From NCBI RefSeq assembly GCF_016862095.1, contig NZ_BOMH01000007.1, forward strand, positions 1-64,000: a stretch of DNA of 64,000 nucleotides, given 5' to 3'. The stretch comes from Actinoplanes cyaneus (GTDB lineage: Bacteria; Actinomycetota; Actinomycetes; Mycobacteriales; Micromonosporaceae). The notes beneath the pieces were generated by a model that saw only the letters and a program-made list of their open reading frames with translations, did no database searches and was not told where the DNA came from. This document shows, one piece after another, positions 41,732 through 51,266 of this stretch (positions are counted from its first letter, which is position 1; each line of letters begins with the position of its first letter). The position numbers and the translations under genes were made by a program.

Positions 41732-42943
41732 GTGATCGCTACCGTGCTGCCCCCACGCCTGGGCCCGAGTTTCCGCTGGCTGGTCGCCTCGTCCTGGGCC
41801 ACGAACCTGGGGGACGGCATCTCGGCGGCGGCCGGCCCGCTGCTGGTCGCCTCGCTCACCGGCGACCCGTTCCTGATCTCGCTCGCCGCCCTTCTCTCGT
41901 GGGCGCCACCCCTGATCTGCGGCCTGTACGCCGGGGTGCTCTCGGACCGCCACGACCGGCGCCGGATCGTGCTGATCGCCAACGCGGTGCGGATGCTGGT
42001 GCTGGCCGGCCTGGTCGGCATGCTGGCCACCGGGCGGCTGTCGGTGGAGTTCGCCCTGCTCGGGCTGGGGCTGTTGAGCACGGCCGAGGTGTTCGCCGAC
42101 AACACCACCGGGACGCTGGCCCCGATGCTGGTCGCCCGGGAGGACCTGACGCTGGCCAATGCCCGGCTGACCGCCGGTTTCGTGACCCTGAACCAGCTCG
42201 CCGGGCCGCCGATCGGCGCCGCCCTGTTCGCCGCCGGACGGGCGTGGCCGCTCGCCGCCGAGCTGCTGCTGCTCTGCGCCGGGACGCTGCTGGTGGCGCG
42301 GGTGACGCTGCCGCCGCACGGACGCGACGAGCCCGCGGCGAGCGCCCGCCGCGAGGTGATCGAGGGGGTGCGCTGGCTGGTCCGGCACCCGGCCGTCCGT
42401 ACGCTCTCCCTGACCGTCCTGATCTTCAACCTGGCGTTCGGGGCGGCCTGGTCGGTGCTGGTGCTCTACGCGACCGAGTGGCTGGGGCTGGGCGCGGTCG
42501 GCTATGGCCTGATCACCACGGTCGGGGCGGTCGGCGGGATCCTCGGGACGCTGGCCTACGGCTGGCTCACCGCCCGGATCAGCCTCGGCAACCTGATGCG
42601 GATCGGCCTGATCATCGAGACCGGCACCCACCTGATCCTCGGCGTCACCCGGTCGGCGTGGGTGGCGTTGCCGACGTTCTTCCTGTTCGGGGTGCACGAG
42701 TTCGTCTGGCGCAGCACCGCGACCACGATCCGGCAGCGGGCCGTGCCGGTCCAGCTCCAGGGCCGGGTCGGCGCGGTCAACGTCATCTGCGTCTACGGCG
42801 GTCTCGTGATCGGCGCCGCCTTCGGCGGAGTGCTGGCTTCCCGGTACGGCGTGGCCGCCCCTTTCCGGGTCGCGTTCATATGCGCGCTGGTCTTCCTGAT
42901 CGCGCTCTGGCCGCAGATGAAGCACATCGCCCACGACGACTGA
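41732..42943 (+). CDS. MFS transporter
   Basis: A 403-residue, roughly 12-segment protein with a GTG start, containing the A-motif-like LYAGVLSDRHDRRRIVLIA. It ends HDD-stop inside the first unit of a 16-bp tandem repeat. It resembles macrolide/drug exporters; the substrate is unknown. It is divergent from the phosphatase gene with only 34 bases between starts. Confidence 0.9.
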   Translation: MIATVLPPRLGPSFRWLVASSWATNLGDGISAAAGPLLVASLTGDPFLISLAALLSWAPPLICGLYAGVLSDRHDRRRIVLIANAVRMLVLAGLVGMLATGRLSVEFALLGLGLLSTAEVFADNTTGTLAPMLVAREDLTLANARLTAGFVTLNQLAGPPIGAALFAAGRAWPLAAELLLLCAGTLLVARVTLPPHGRDEPAASARREVIEGVRWLVRHPAVRTLSLTVLIFNLAFGAAWSVLVLYATEWLGLGAVGYGLITTVGAVGGILGTLAYGWLTARISLGNLMRIGLIIETGTHLILGVTRSAWVALPTFFLFGVHEFVWRSTATTIRQRAVPVQLQGRVGAVNVICVYGGLVIGAAFGGVLASRYGVAAPFRVAFICALVFLIALWPQMKHIAHDD

Positions 42944-42998
42944 GCCCGCTGACGACTGAGCCCGCTGATGACTGAGGCCGCTGACGACTGAGCCCGCT
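42935..42998 (+). repeat. Four tandem 16-bp units spanning the MFS stop codon
   Basis: GACGACTGAGCCCGCT occurs at 42935, 42951, 42967 (two changes) and 42983. The first unit contains the last two codons and stop of the MFS gene. Each later unit again carries TGA; because 16 is not a multiple of 3, the stops fall in all three frames. Confidence 0.9.
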
Positions 42999-43010
42999 AT
43001 AGTCGCGGTC

Positions 43011-43061
43011 ATGCACAGCGTGTTCAGCGAGCGACGCCGGCGTCTTCACGGCCGCCGCTGA
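43011..43061 (+). CDS. Arg-rich leader peptide upstream of argS
   Basis: A 16-residue mini-ORF, MHSVFSERRRRLHGRR, with six Arg codons of four kinds (CGA, CGC, CGG, CGT), four of them in a row at 43032-43043. It precedes argS and a pair of alternative hairpins. It is best explained as a sensor of charged tRNA-Arg: ribosomes would stall here when arginyl-tRNA is scarce. Nothing but its content and position supports translation. The sequence just before the ATG (TAGTCGCGGTC) has no strong ribosome-binding site, and it may be read leaderless. Confidence 0.55.
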   Translation: MHSVFSERRRRLHGRR

Positions 43062-43072
43062 TCTGTGCTCTC

Positions 43073-43136
43073 CGCCGGCGGGTCGATCCCGCCGGCGACG
43101 GATGTGTCTCCGGTCGACCCGCCTCGTCCGTACGAG
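43073..43136 (+). promoter_or_regulatory. Putative attenuator with mutually exclusive hairpins before argS
   Basis: Hairpin A pairs CGCCGGCGGG (43073-43082) with CCCGCCGGCG (43088-43097), loop TCGAT. Hairpin B pairs GGCGGGTCGA (43077-43086) with TCGACCCGCC (43114-43123). Both stems are 10 bp and perfect and share 43077-43086, so they cannot coexist. A third small stem, CTCGT (43123-43127) with ACGAG (43132-43136), covers part of the GAGG ribosome-binding site. Together with the Arg-rich mini-ORF 11 bases upstream this forms a classical attenuation layout. Confidence 0.6.
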
Positions 43137-43146
43137 GAAATCGGGT

Positions 43147-44877
43147 GTGACAGTGAATCTGGAATCTCTTCTGCAGGATCGGCTGGCGCCCGCGCTGGAA
43201 GCGGTCGCCGGGCATCCCGTCGATCCGGCGGTGCGGTCGTCGCCGCACGCCGACTTCCAGTCCGGGGCGCCGCTGGCGCTCGCGCGGGAGCTGGGGCGGC
43301 CGCCGCGGGAGATCGCCGCGGAGGTGGCCGCGCTCGCGGAGGCCGAGCTGGCCGGTGTCGCCGAGATCGCCGTGTCCGGTCCCGGCTTCCTGAATCTGAC
43401 CGTTTCCGACAAGCTGCTGACGGCGTCCCTGCGGGAGCTCGCCATCGATGGGCGGCTCGGCGTGCCGGTGGCCGCGGCGCCGCGGCGGGTGGTGATCGAC
43501 TACTCCGGGCCGAACGTGGCGAAGGAGATGCACGTCGGCCACCTGCGCTCGACCATCATCGGCGACGCGCTGGCCCGGATGCTGGCGTGGCTGGGTCATG
43601 ACGTGGTCCGGGTGAATCACCTGGGTGACTGGGGCACGCCGTTCGGGATGCTGGTCGAGCACCTCCTGGACTCGGGCGGTGATGCCGAGCACTCGATCAG
43701 TGACCTGACCGCTTTCTATCAGGCGGCACGCGTCAAGTTCGACACCGATGATGATTTCCGGACACGGGCTCGGTTGAGGGTGGTGGCGTTGCAGTCCGGC
43801 GATCCGCGGTCGCGGGAGTTGTGGCGCACGCTCGTGGCGCAGTCCGAGCGGTACTTCCTGGACGTCTACGAGCGGCTCGGCGTGACCCTCGGCCCGGACG
43901 ACTTCGCGGGGGAGAGCCGGTATCAGGACGATCTGGACGCGATCGTGGCCGAGCTCGGGGAGAAGGGGCTGCTGACCGAGAGCGACGGCGCGCTCTGCGC
44001 GTTCCCGGCGGGGTTCACCGGGCGGGACGGCGTGCCGCTGCCGTTGATCGTGCGCAAGGCCGACGGCGGGTACGGATACGCCGCCACCGACCTGGCCGCG
44101 ATCCGGCACCGGGCCGGGACGCTCGGCGGGCAGCGGTTGCTCTACGTGGTGGGCAACCCGCAGCAGGTCCACTTCGCAATGGTCTTCGCCGTCGCCCGGG
44201 CGGCCGGCTGGCTGCCGGACGGGGTGAGCGCCGAGCACATCGGGTTCGGCTCGATCCTGGGCGCCGACGGCAAGATGCTCAAGACCCGGGCCGGCGACAC
44301 GGTGAAGCTGGCCGCGCTGCTCGACGAGGCGGTCCTCCGGGCGTCCGCGCCGACCATCGGGATCGGCGCGATCAAGTACGCGGACCTGTCCGGCGACCGG
44401 CGCGGCGACTACGTCTTCGACCTCGACCGGATGCTCGCCATCACCGGGAACACCGGTCCGTACCTGCAGATGGCGTACGCCCGGATCTGTTCGATCTTCC
44501 GGAAGGCGGGCAGCGAGCCGGACCCGGCGGCCGTCACCGAGCAGGCGCTCACGGCGGGGCGGCTCGAACCGGCGCTCACGGTGGCGCGGCCCGGTTGCGA
44601 GCCGGCCGTCGTCGAGCCGGCCGAGCGGGCGCTCGCGATCACGCTGCTCGGCTTCGAGGCCGCCGTCACCGCCGCCGCGGGGCAGGCCGAACCGCACCGG
44701 CTCGCCGTTTACCTGCACGATCTGGCCCAGGCGTTCTCGGTCTTCTACGAGCGCTGCCCGGTGCTGCGGGCCGGACCGGACGTGCGGGGGAGCCGGCTGG
44801 GGTTGGCCGCCCTCACCGCGCGAACCCTCCACACCGGATTGTTTCTCCTGGGTATCGCGGCTCCGGAGGAGATTTGA
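43147..44877 (+). CDS. argS: Arginyl-tRNA synthetase
   Basis: A 576-residue class I synthetase from GTG 43147, 9 bases after GAGG; GTG 43153 also works. An N-terminal Arg-tRNA-synthetase additional domain (about 1-95) precedes the HIGH-type motif HVGHLRS (about 129) in SGPNVAKEMHVGHLRSTIIG. The KMSKS loop is replaced by DGKMLKTRAGDTVKL, as is common in ArgS. The C-terminal DALR anticodon-binding domain ends the protein (GLAALTARTLHTGLFLLGI). It charges tRNA-Arg in the cytoplasm. Possibly controlled by the attenuator upstream. Confidence 0.95.
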   Translation: MTVNLESLLQDRLAPALEAVAGHPVDPAVRSSPHADFQSGAPLALARELGRPPREIAAEVAALAEAELAGVAEIAVSGPGFLNLTVSDKLLTASLRELAIDGRLGVPVAAAPRRVVIDYSGPNVAKEMHVGHLRSTIIGDALARMLAWLGHDVVRVNHLGDWGTPFGMLVEHLLDSGGDAEHSISDLTAFYQAARVKFDTDDDFRTRARLRVVALQSGDPRSRELWRTLVAQSERYFLDVYERLGVTLGPDDFAGESRYQDDLDAIVAELGEKGLLTESDGALCAFPAGFTGRDGVPLPLIVRKADGGYGYAATDLAAIRHRAGTLGGQRLLYVVGNPQQVHFAMVFAVARAAGWLPDGVSAEHIGFGSILGADGKMLKTRAGDTVKLAALLDEAVLRASAPTIGIGAIKYADLSGDRRGDYVFDLDRMLAITGNTGPYLQMAYARICSIFRKAGSEPDPAAVTEQALTAGRLEPALTVARPGCEPAVVEPAERALAITLLGFEAAVTAAAGQAEPHRLAVYLHDLAQAFSVFYERCPVLRAGPDVRGSRLGLAALTARTLHTGLFLLGIAAPEEI

Positions 44878-44990
44878 GCAAATTTGATAAGCACGCAATC
44901 TTCCGTCGATCGACCCATCGGCTGATCCACCGTTAGGGTGCAGTGTTTGCTGCGCCCACGAGGCGCGCATATAACTGCGAAAGGCTCGTT

Positions 44991-46793
<1,803 letters not shown>

Positions 46794-46804
46794 CGATGTG
46801 TCGT

Positions 46805-46843
46805 CCCCAGGGGTGCCTTTCTCGGTCAGAGGCGCCCCTGGGG
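46805..46843. terminator. Bidirectional hairpin terminator between convergent genes
   Basis: CCCCAGGGGTGCCT (46805-46818) pairs with AGGCGCCCCTGGGG (46830-46843) with one G-U position. It lies 11 bases past the nucleotidase stop and 4 bases before the end of the convergent gene at 46848. Confidence 0.8.
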
Positions 46844-46847
46844 TACG

Positions 46848-47690
46848 TCACCGGACCGTCTCCCAGTTGCCGCGGCTGTCCGCCTTGATGTGCACGGACG
46901 CGGACCGCCCGTCGGCCAGCTGGAACGTGCAGTTGTAGGGCCGCAGCCCGTCGTCGTCCCGAACCCCGGCCGGCGCGCAACCACCCGACTTCACCTTCGT
47001 GCCGACCGCCTCCTCGATCCGGCCGTCGCCGAGCACCTTCGACTGCACCGCCTCGGTGGCCGCACTCTCCGCGCTGCTGCGCTGGATCGGCACCACCACG
47101 TCGGCGATCAGGAACGACCAGAACGCGGCGCCGGCGACCAGCGTGGCCACGAAGGCGATCCAGTATGGGGCGCGGGGCCGCCCGTACGCCCTGGCCCGCG
47201 ACGAGCGGCGCATCGCGGGGACGACACCGAGCACGCTGAGGAAGAACGTCCAGGCCACGACCGGGCGCCAGGACGGGGCCTCCGGGCGGGCCTCGCCGAG
47301 CACCGCGTGCGGGAAGCGGACCAGGAGCTGGCCGTGCCGGTTCTCCGGGGAACCGTAGGGCGGGACCGCGCCGCCGAACGGCAGCGGCTCCAGCTCCTCG
47401 GTCCCGGCCTCCTGGACATGTCCCGCCAGCCAGGCCGGGACCTCGGCGTGGGGACCGGTCGTCTGCTGGCTGGGCCAGGCCGGGGCCTCGGCCTGGTGCC
47501 CGGTCGTCTGTTGCCGGCCGGGCCAGGCGGGGGTCTCGGCGGGGTAGCCGCTTGCTTGATGGTTGCCCGGCCAGGCCGGGGCCTCGGCGTGATGGCCGTC
47601 CGCCCACGGTGGAGTCTCCGTCTCCTGCGCCCACGGCGGTGAGACCGGGTAGTCGGCGGGGTACTCGTCACGCGGCGTCTGGACGGTCAT
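46848..47690 (-). CDS. Membrane protein with Pro/Trp-rich N-terminal repeats and DUF4333-like tail
   Basis: A 280-residue protein starting at MTVQTPRDEYPADYP. The cytoplasmic N-terminus holds about five loose repeats of [AE]-x-PAWP separated by Gln/Gly-rich spacers. Two membrane segments follow (VVAWTFFLSVLGVVPAM, WIAFVATLVAGAAFWSFLIA). The last 85 residues resemble DUF4333: ESAATEAVQSKVLGDGRIEE, then Cys residues in KSGGCAP and PYNCTFQL. Function is unknown. It is downstream of the kinase gene and could be a kinase substrate; that is speculative. Confidence 0.8.
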   Translation of the reverse strand: MTVQTPRDEYPADYPVSPPWAQETETPPWADGHHAEAPAWPGNHQASGYPAETPAWPGRQQTTGHQAEAPAWPSQQTTGPHAEVPAWLAGHVQEAGTEELEPLPFGGAVPPYGSPENRHGQLLVRFPHAVLGEARPEAPSWRPVVAWTFFLSVLGVVPAMRRSSRARAYGRPRAPYWIAFVATLVAGAAFWSFLIADVVVPIQRSSAESAATEAVQSKVLGDGRIEEAVGTKVKSGGCAPAGVRDDDGLRPYNCTFQLADGRSASVHIKADSRGNWETVR

Positions 47691-47841
47691 GGTGCGGCCT
47701 TTCCGGTAGCGGCTCGGGTGCAGTTCCGTGCCATCCGGGTTCATCGGCCGCGACCCGGCCCGTTTGAGGATTCGGCTGCCGCGAGTTGCATTTCCGGTGC
47801 CGGCGAGCGGACAGGGCCGGTGGACCCTGCCCGCGTGCGGG

Positions 47842-49287
47842 TCAGTTCTGCGTGTCGGGAACCACTGGTGGGGCGACCGACGTCTCCGGCGGCGGCGGGC
47901 TGCTCGGCGTCGCGCTGCTGGGCGGGGCGGACGACGGAGCCGAGGACGACGGTTTGGCGCTGGGCGACGCCGACGTCACGGACGGCGACGCCGAGGCGCT
48001 GGGAGCCTTCGACGGGGGCCGCTTGGAACTCGACGGCGCGTGGCTGGACTGCACCACCACCGGCGCCTCGCTCTGCGGATCGAACGGCGCGTCGGTGGGG
48101 TCCACCTGCGTGACCGCCGGATTCTCCTTGCCGCCGCCGTCGGTGCCGGCCTTGGCCGGCTCATCCTTGTCGGACAGGGCCCAGGCGATCCCGAGCCCGC
48201 CGGCGACGATGAACAGCGCGACCACGGCGATCATCAGGCCGCGCTGGGCGAACGGCTTCTCCGGCGTGTAGACCGGGGGCGGCATCGGCGGCGGGGACGG
48301 CGACATCCGCGGGCGGGTCACCGGCTGCTGCGAGCCGGTCACCGGCATCGTCGGATAAGCCCCGGACGGCGTCCGCGCCGGCACCGGTGACGGGCTGACC
48401 GGCACCGGGCTCCTCGGCGCGATCAGGGCGGTGCCGGTGAGCCGCTTCCAGTCCTGCGGACTGCCGACCGTGGCGTACGCCGCCTCGGCGAACTCGGCTG
48501 CGCTCTGGTAGCGGTCGGCGGGCTGCTTGGCCATCGCCCGGGCGATCAGCTCGCGCACCTCGTAGGGCACGTGGTCGGGCAGCGGATCCGGCTCGTCCTC
48601 CAGGTGACGCAGCGCCACCTGCAGCGCGTTGTCCCCGTCGAACGGCGGGCGCCCGGCGATGCAGTGATAGGCCACGGCGCCCAGGGCGTAGACATCCGTC
48701 CCCGGGGTCAGGTTGCCCTTGGCGACCTGCTCGGGAGCCATGTAGAGAGCCGTGCCGACGATCGCGTTCAGCCCCGTCATGCTGGTCAGCGCGTTTGACC
48801 GGGCGACGCCGAAGTCGATCAGGATGACCGCGCCGGACGGCTTCACGATCAGGTTGCCGGGCTTGATGTCCCGGTGCACGATGCCGGCCTCGTGCGCGGC
48901 GTGCAGCGCGTCGGCGGCCTGCGCCACGATCGACAGGGTCTCGGCCACCGGGATCGGGCCCTGCTTCACCCGGTTGGACAGCGGCTCGCCCTCGACGAAC
49001 GCCATCACCAGGTAGGCGACCTTCTCCGGCCCGCCGGAGTCGCCGGCCTCCGCGTAGTCGTAGACCTCGACGACGCCCGGGTGCCGGAAGGCGGCCATCA
49101 TCCGCGCCTCGCCGTAGAACCGGGCGGCGAACTCGGGATCGTCCAGCATCGCGGTGCGCAGCACCTTCACCGCGACGGTGCGCCCCAGCACCACGTCGGT
49201 GCCACGCCACACGTCACCCATGCCACCGGTCGCGATCCGTTCGTCCAACCGGTAGCGGTTGTCCAGGAGATGTCCCGCACTGAGCAC
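47842..49287 (-). CDS. PknB-like transmembrane Ser/Thr protein kinase
   Basis: A 481-residue protein. I place the start at GTG 49287 (VLSAGHLLDNRYRLDE) because AAAAGG lies 8 bases upstream; an ATG 21 codons earlier is in a repeat-rich leader. Kinase motifs: glycine loop IATGGMGDVWRG, VAVKVL (Lys41), HRDIKPGN (Asp140), DFG (Asp158), MAPEQ. A juxtamembrane Pro-rich linker, one TM (GLMIAVVALFIVAGGLGIAW, about 350-370) and a Ser/Pro-rich extracellular tail follow. There are no PASTA domains. Confidence 0.92.
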   Translation of the reverse strand: MLSAGHLLDNRYRLDERIATGGMGDVWRGTDVVLGRTVAVKVLRTAMLDDPEFAARFYGEARMMAAFRHPGVVEVYDYAEAGDSGGPEKVAYLVMAFVEGEPLSNRVKQGPIPVAETLSIVAQAADALHAAHEAGIVHRDIKPGNLIVKPSGAVILIDFGVARSNALTSMTGLNAIVGTALYMAPEQVAKGNLTPGTDVYALGAVAYHCIAGRPPFDGDNALQVALRHLEDEPDPLPDHVPYEVRELIARAMAKQPADRYQSAAEFAEAAYATVGSPQDWKRLTGTALIAPRSPVPVSPSPVPARTPSGAYPTMPVTGSQQPVTRPRMSPSPPPMPPPVYTPEKPFAQRGLMIAVVALFIVAGGLGIAWALSDKDEPAKAGTDGGGKENPAVTQVDPTDAPFDPQSEAPVVVQSSHAPSSSKRPPSKAPSASASPSVTSASPSAKPSSSAPSSAPPSSATPSSPPPPETSVAPPVVPDTQN

Positions 49288-49302
49288 CAGGTGGACCTTT
49301 TC

Positions 49303-49371
49303 TGATCGGGCGGCCGGGCCGCTGACGAGTTCTGATCGATCTTTGATCAACTTCGGATCGATCTCTGATCG
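49303..49371 (-). repeat. Cluster of TGATCGA-type repeats in the kinase leader
   Basis: TGATCG or a close variant occurs near 49303, 49332, 49344, 49355 and 49365, all upstream of the chosen kinase start. The block is AT-richer than average and may hold operators or the promoter. Confidence 0.5.
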
Positions 49372-49390
49372 ACCATAACGCCGCTCAAGA

Positions 49391-49757
49391 GTACAGAGCC
49401 GGACCGATCAAGGGGAGGTCAGCGGCGGCACCCGTCGCCAGGCCGCGGAATCGGCGATGAGCTGGGCAGGACGGTGTTCACGGATGTCCACGCGCTGCGC
49501 GCTGGGCACCCGGCGCGTGACAGGGCACGGACCGGCTGGCGACTGTGCTGAGAACCACTCCGGTGAGGCGGGTCCGGCCTGGATGCGGGCGGTCTCCGCG
49601 GCGCCGGACCAGGCCGGTACCGCTTGCTCGTGGGAAAGACGCCGTCACGGTCCGCCGGCGCTGCTTTTGCTTGCGCGCCACCCGCTGTGCTCGTGGCGGA
49701 GTGGGGGCGGCCCGGGAGTCGCGTTCGTCGATGCGCCGGGCGACGGCGGCATCGGGA
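49391..49757. other. Stretch with no convincing gene
   Basis: About 370 bases between the kinase leader and the terminator at 49758. Open frames exist on both strands but are Arg/Cys/Gly-rich and carry no family signature or good start. I see no RNA gene in it. Confidence 0.5.
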
Positions 49758-49793
49758 AAGGGTGTGGCGACCCGGGAGGATCGCCACACCCTT
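49758..49793 (-). terminator. Intrinsic terminator of the 49802-50389 gene
   Basis: AAGGGTGTGGCGA (49758-49770) pairs perfectly with TCGCCACACCCTT (49781-49793). Read on the minus strand the stem is followed by TTTCCC. It lies 8 bases past the stop of the leftward gene. Confidence 0.8.
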
Positions 49794-49801
49794 CTTCCGC
49801 G

Positions 49802-50389
49802 TTACTTCCCGTCGTACGTCGGGGTGACCACCAGCGCGGTCTCAGCCAGCTCGACCTGCTCGTTCTCGGCCTCCCGCTCCACCGCGGCGCGCGCGGTCGT
49901 GGCCGCGGCCCAGCCGAGGGCCAGCCCCAGCAGGCCGAAACCGGCGATCAGGCCCCACGGGCGGCCCGGCTTCTGCCCGGCCAGCGCGTTCGCGGCGGCG
50001 CTGGCGCGTGACCAGGCCTCGTCGGCGACGCCGCTCGCGCGGCCGGCCACCTTGTGACCCTTCTTACTCGCCTTCCGGGCCAGCTTCTGGCTCCGCTTGT
50101 CCGCCTTGGCGGCGAGCTTGCGGCTGCGCCGGCTCGTCCGATCGGCCAGTTCCTGCCCGCGGTGACTCACGTCACCCACCAGTTTCTGGCTACGATCTGC
50201 CAGCCGCCGGCTCCGGCGGGCGGCGCGGTCGGCCAGTTCCTGGGTGCCCCGGCCTGCCCGGTCGGCGGTGGTGGCCGCCTGCTTGCCGGCATCCCGGGCG
50301 GCCTCGCCGGCCGTCGCCATGGCGGCGGACAGGTATTCCCAGGCCTGCGCGGTTGTCCGTTCGGTCTGGCTCTTCCTTGTCGCGAACAT
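49802..50389 (-). CDS. Basic repeat-containing protein with a C-terminal membrane segment
   Basis: A 195-residue protein starting MFATRKSQTERTTAQAWEYL. Residues of about 35-120 are an extended, Arg/Lys-rich helical array of the type QELADRAARRSRRLADRS, repeated with a period of about 18. One hydrophobic segment (PWGLIAGFGLLGLALGWAAA) follows at about 145-165. It looks like a membrane-tethered, coiled or DNA-binding-like basic rod (compare histone-like or YtxH-type proteins). No firm family. Confidence 0.75.
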   Translation of the reverse strand: MFATRKSQTERTTAQAWEYLSAAMATAGEAARDAGKQAATTADRAGRGTQELADRAARRSRRLADRSQKLVGDVSHRGQELADRTSRRSRKLAAKADKRSQKLARKASKKGHKVAGRASGVADEAWSRASAAANALAGQKPGRPWGLIAGFGLLGLALGWAAATTARAAVEREAENEQVELAETALVVTPTYDGK

Positions 50390-50587
50390 CGTCGGTTACC
50401 TCCTGCGCTCGCCCAGCTCTGAAGATTCGTGCCCCGGGAGGGGTCACGGCAAACGTCCGGTATGGACGGCATCACAGTTCCAGCGGCATCACATTTCCAA
50501 AACGATTTGACGGTCCGCAGTACTGTTGACCACGCTCACACGGGCCACTCAGGTGTCTAACAGGTTCGGGGCCTAACCTTTCGGTCA

Positions 50588-50612
50588 GTTTCACCGAACC
50601 TTCCGGGGGTAG
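50588..50612 (+). promoter_or_regulatory. Sigma-B/F-type promoter before the STAS gene
   Basis: GTTT (50588-50591), 15 bases, GGGTAG (50607-50612). This fits the actinobacterial sigma-B/sigma-F pattern GNNT-N14-16-GGGTAY apart from the last base. It lies 89 bases before the STAS start. The rest of the 312 bases between 50389 and 50702 shows no gene. Confidence 0.5.
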
Positions 50613-50701
50613 TCCGTCCGCCCTGCATCCAGGGTGGTCGTGACGACTCACGAACAGAGGAACAACGCTCGGGATGGCCCGGGCGGCTGGAGGGAAGAGG
50701 C

Positions 50702-51052
50702 GTGACGCTGTCGATAACGACGTCGACGCTCGCTGACGGTGCCGTCGAGGTCTCGCCGCGCGGTGAGATCGATGTCGAGAACGCGTATGAGATCCGTGAG
50801 GCCGTCGCGGCCCAGCTCGGCGAGGGCATTCCGGCTCGCATCGAGCTCAACATGCAGCACGTGACCTTCATCGACTCCGTGGGCATCAGTGCCCTCGTGG
50901 CGGCCTTCCAGCTCGCCGGCGTGAGCGGAGTCAAGGTGGTCGTGACCCGGCCCAGCCGATTCGCGCACAAACAGTTGTGGGTCACCGGCCTTCTCGGCCT
51001 GTTCGGCAACCCGCAGCCCCACCAGGACGACGCAGCGCTCTCCGGCGCCTGA
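50702..51052 (+). CDS. STAS-domain anti-anti-sigma factor
   Basis: A 116-residue protein with a GTG start behind GGAGGGAAGAGG. The STAS fold is clear: VEVSPRGEIDVENAYEIREA and the phosphorylatable Ser in HVTFIDSVGISALVAAF. When unphosphorylated such proteins bind an anti-sigma kinase and free a sigma factor. No anti-sigma kinase gene is nearby, so the partner is elsewhere. The candidate sigma-B-type promoter in front suggests feedback. Confidence 0.92.
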   Translation: MTLSITTSTLADGAVEVSPRGEIDVENAYEIREAVAAQLGEGIPARIELNMQHVTFIDSVGISALVAAFQLAGVSGVKVVVTRPSRFAHKQLWVTGLLGLFGNPQPHQDDAALSGA

Positions 51053-51072
51053 GGCAGCACCAGACTCGGAAC

Positions 51073-51100
51073 GGCCCGGTCCCGCTCGCGGGGCCGGGCC
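51073..51100 (+). terminator. Hairpin terminator after the STAS gene
   Basis: GGCCCGG with TCCCG pairs with the complementary CGGGG and CCGGGCC ending at 51100, loop CTCG, followed by TTCGTCGT. It lies 20 bases past the stop. The following 166 bases to the surE stop hold no supported gene. Confidence 0.7.
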
Positions 51101-51266
51101 TTCGTCGTGATGGAGCCCACGGTCCCGCGTCCCGCCCGCCTGCCCGCCGCGTCCCGCCCGTCGTTCAGCGCGCTGTCCGCGGCCCAGCGCTGTCCGCCGC
51201 CCGGCGCTCGGAGGCCGCCGCCCGCAGCCGTGAGCCGCCGCTCTCGGGCCGTGATCCGGTGACGGA

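Noticed and set aside
42935-43010. The 16-bp repeat as part of the argS attenuator
   Set aside because: It ends 12 bases before the mini-ORF and does not pair with the hairpins; it is better explained as a duplication of the MFS gene end.
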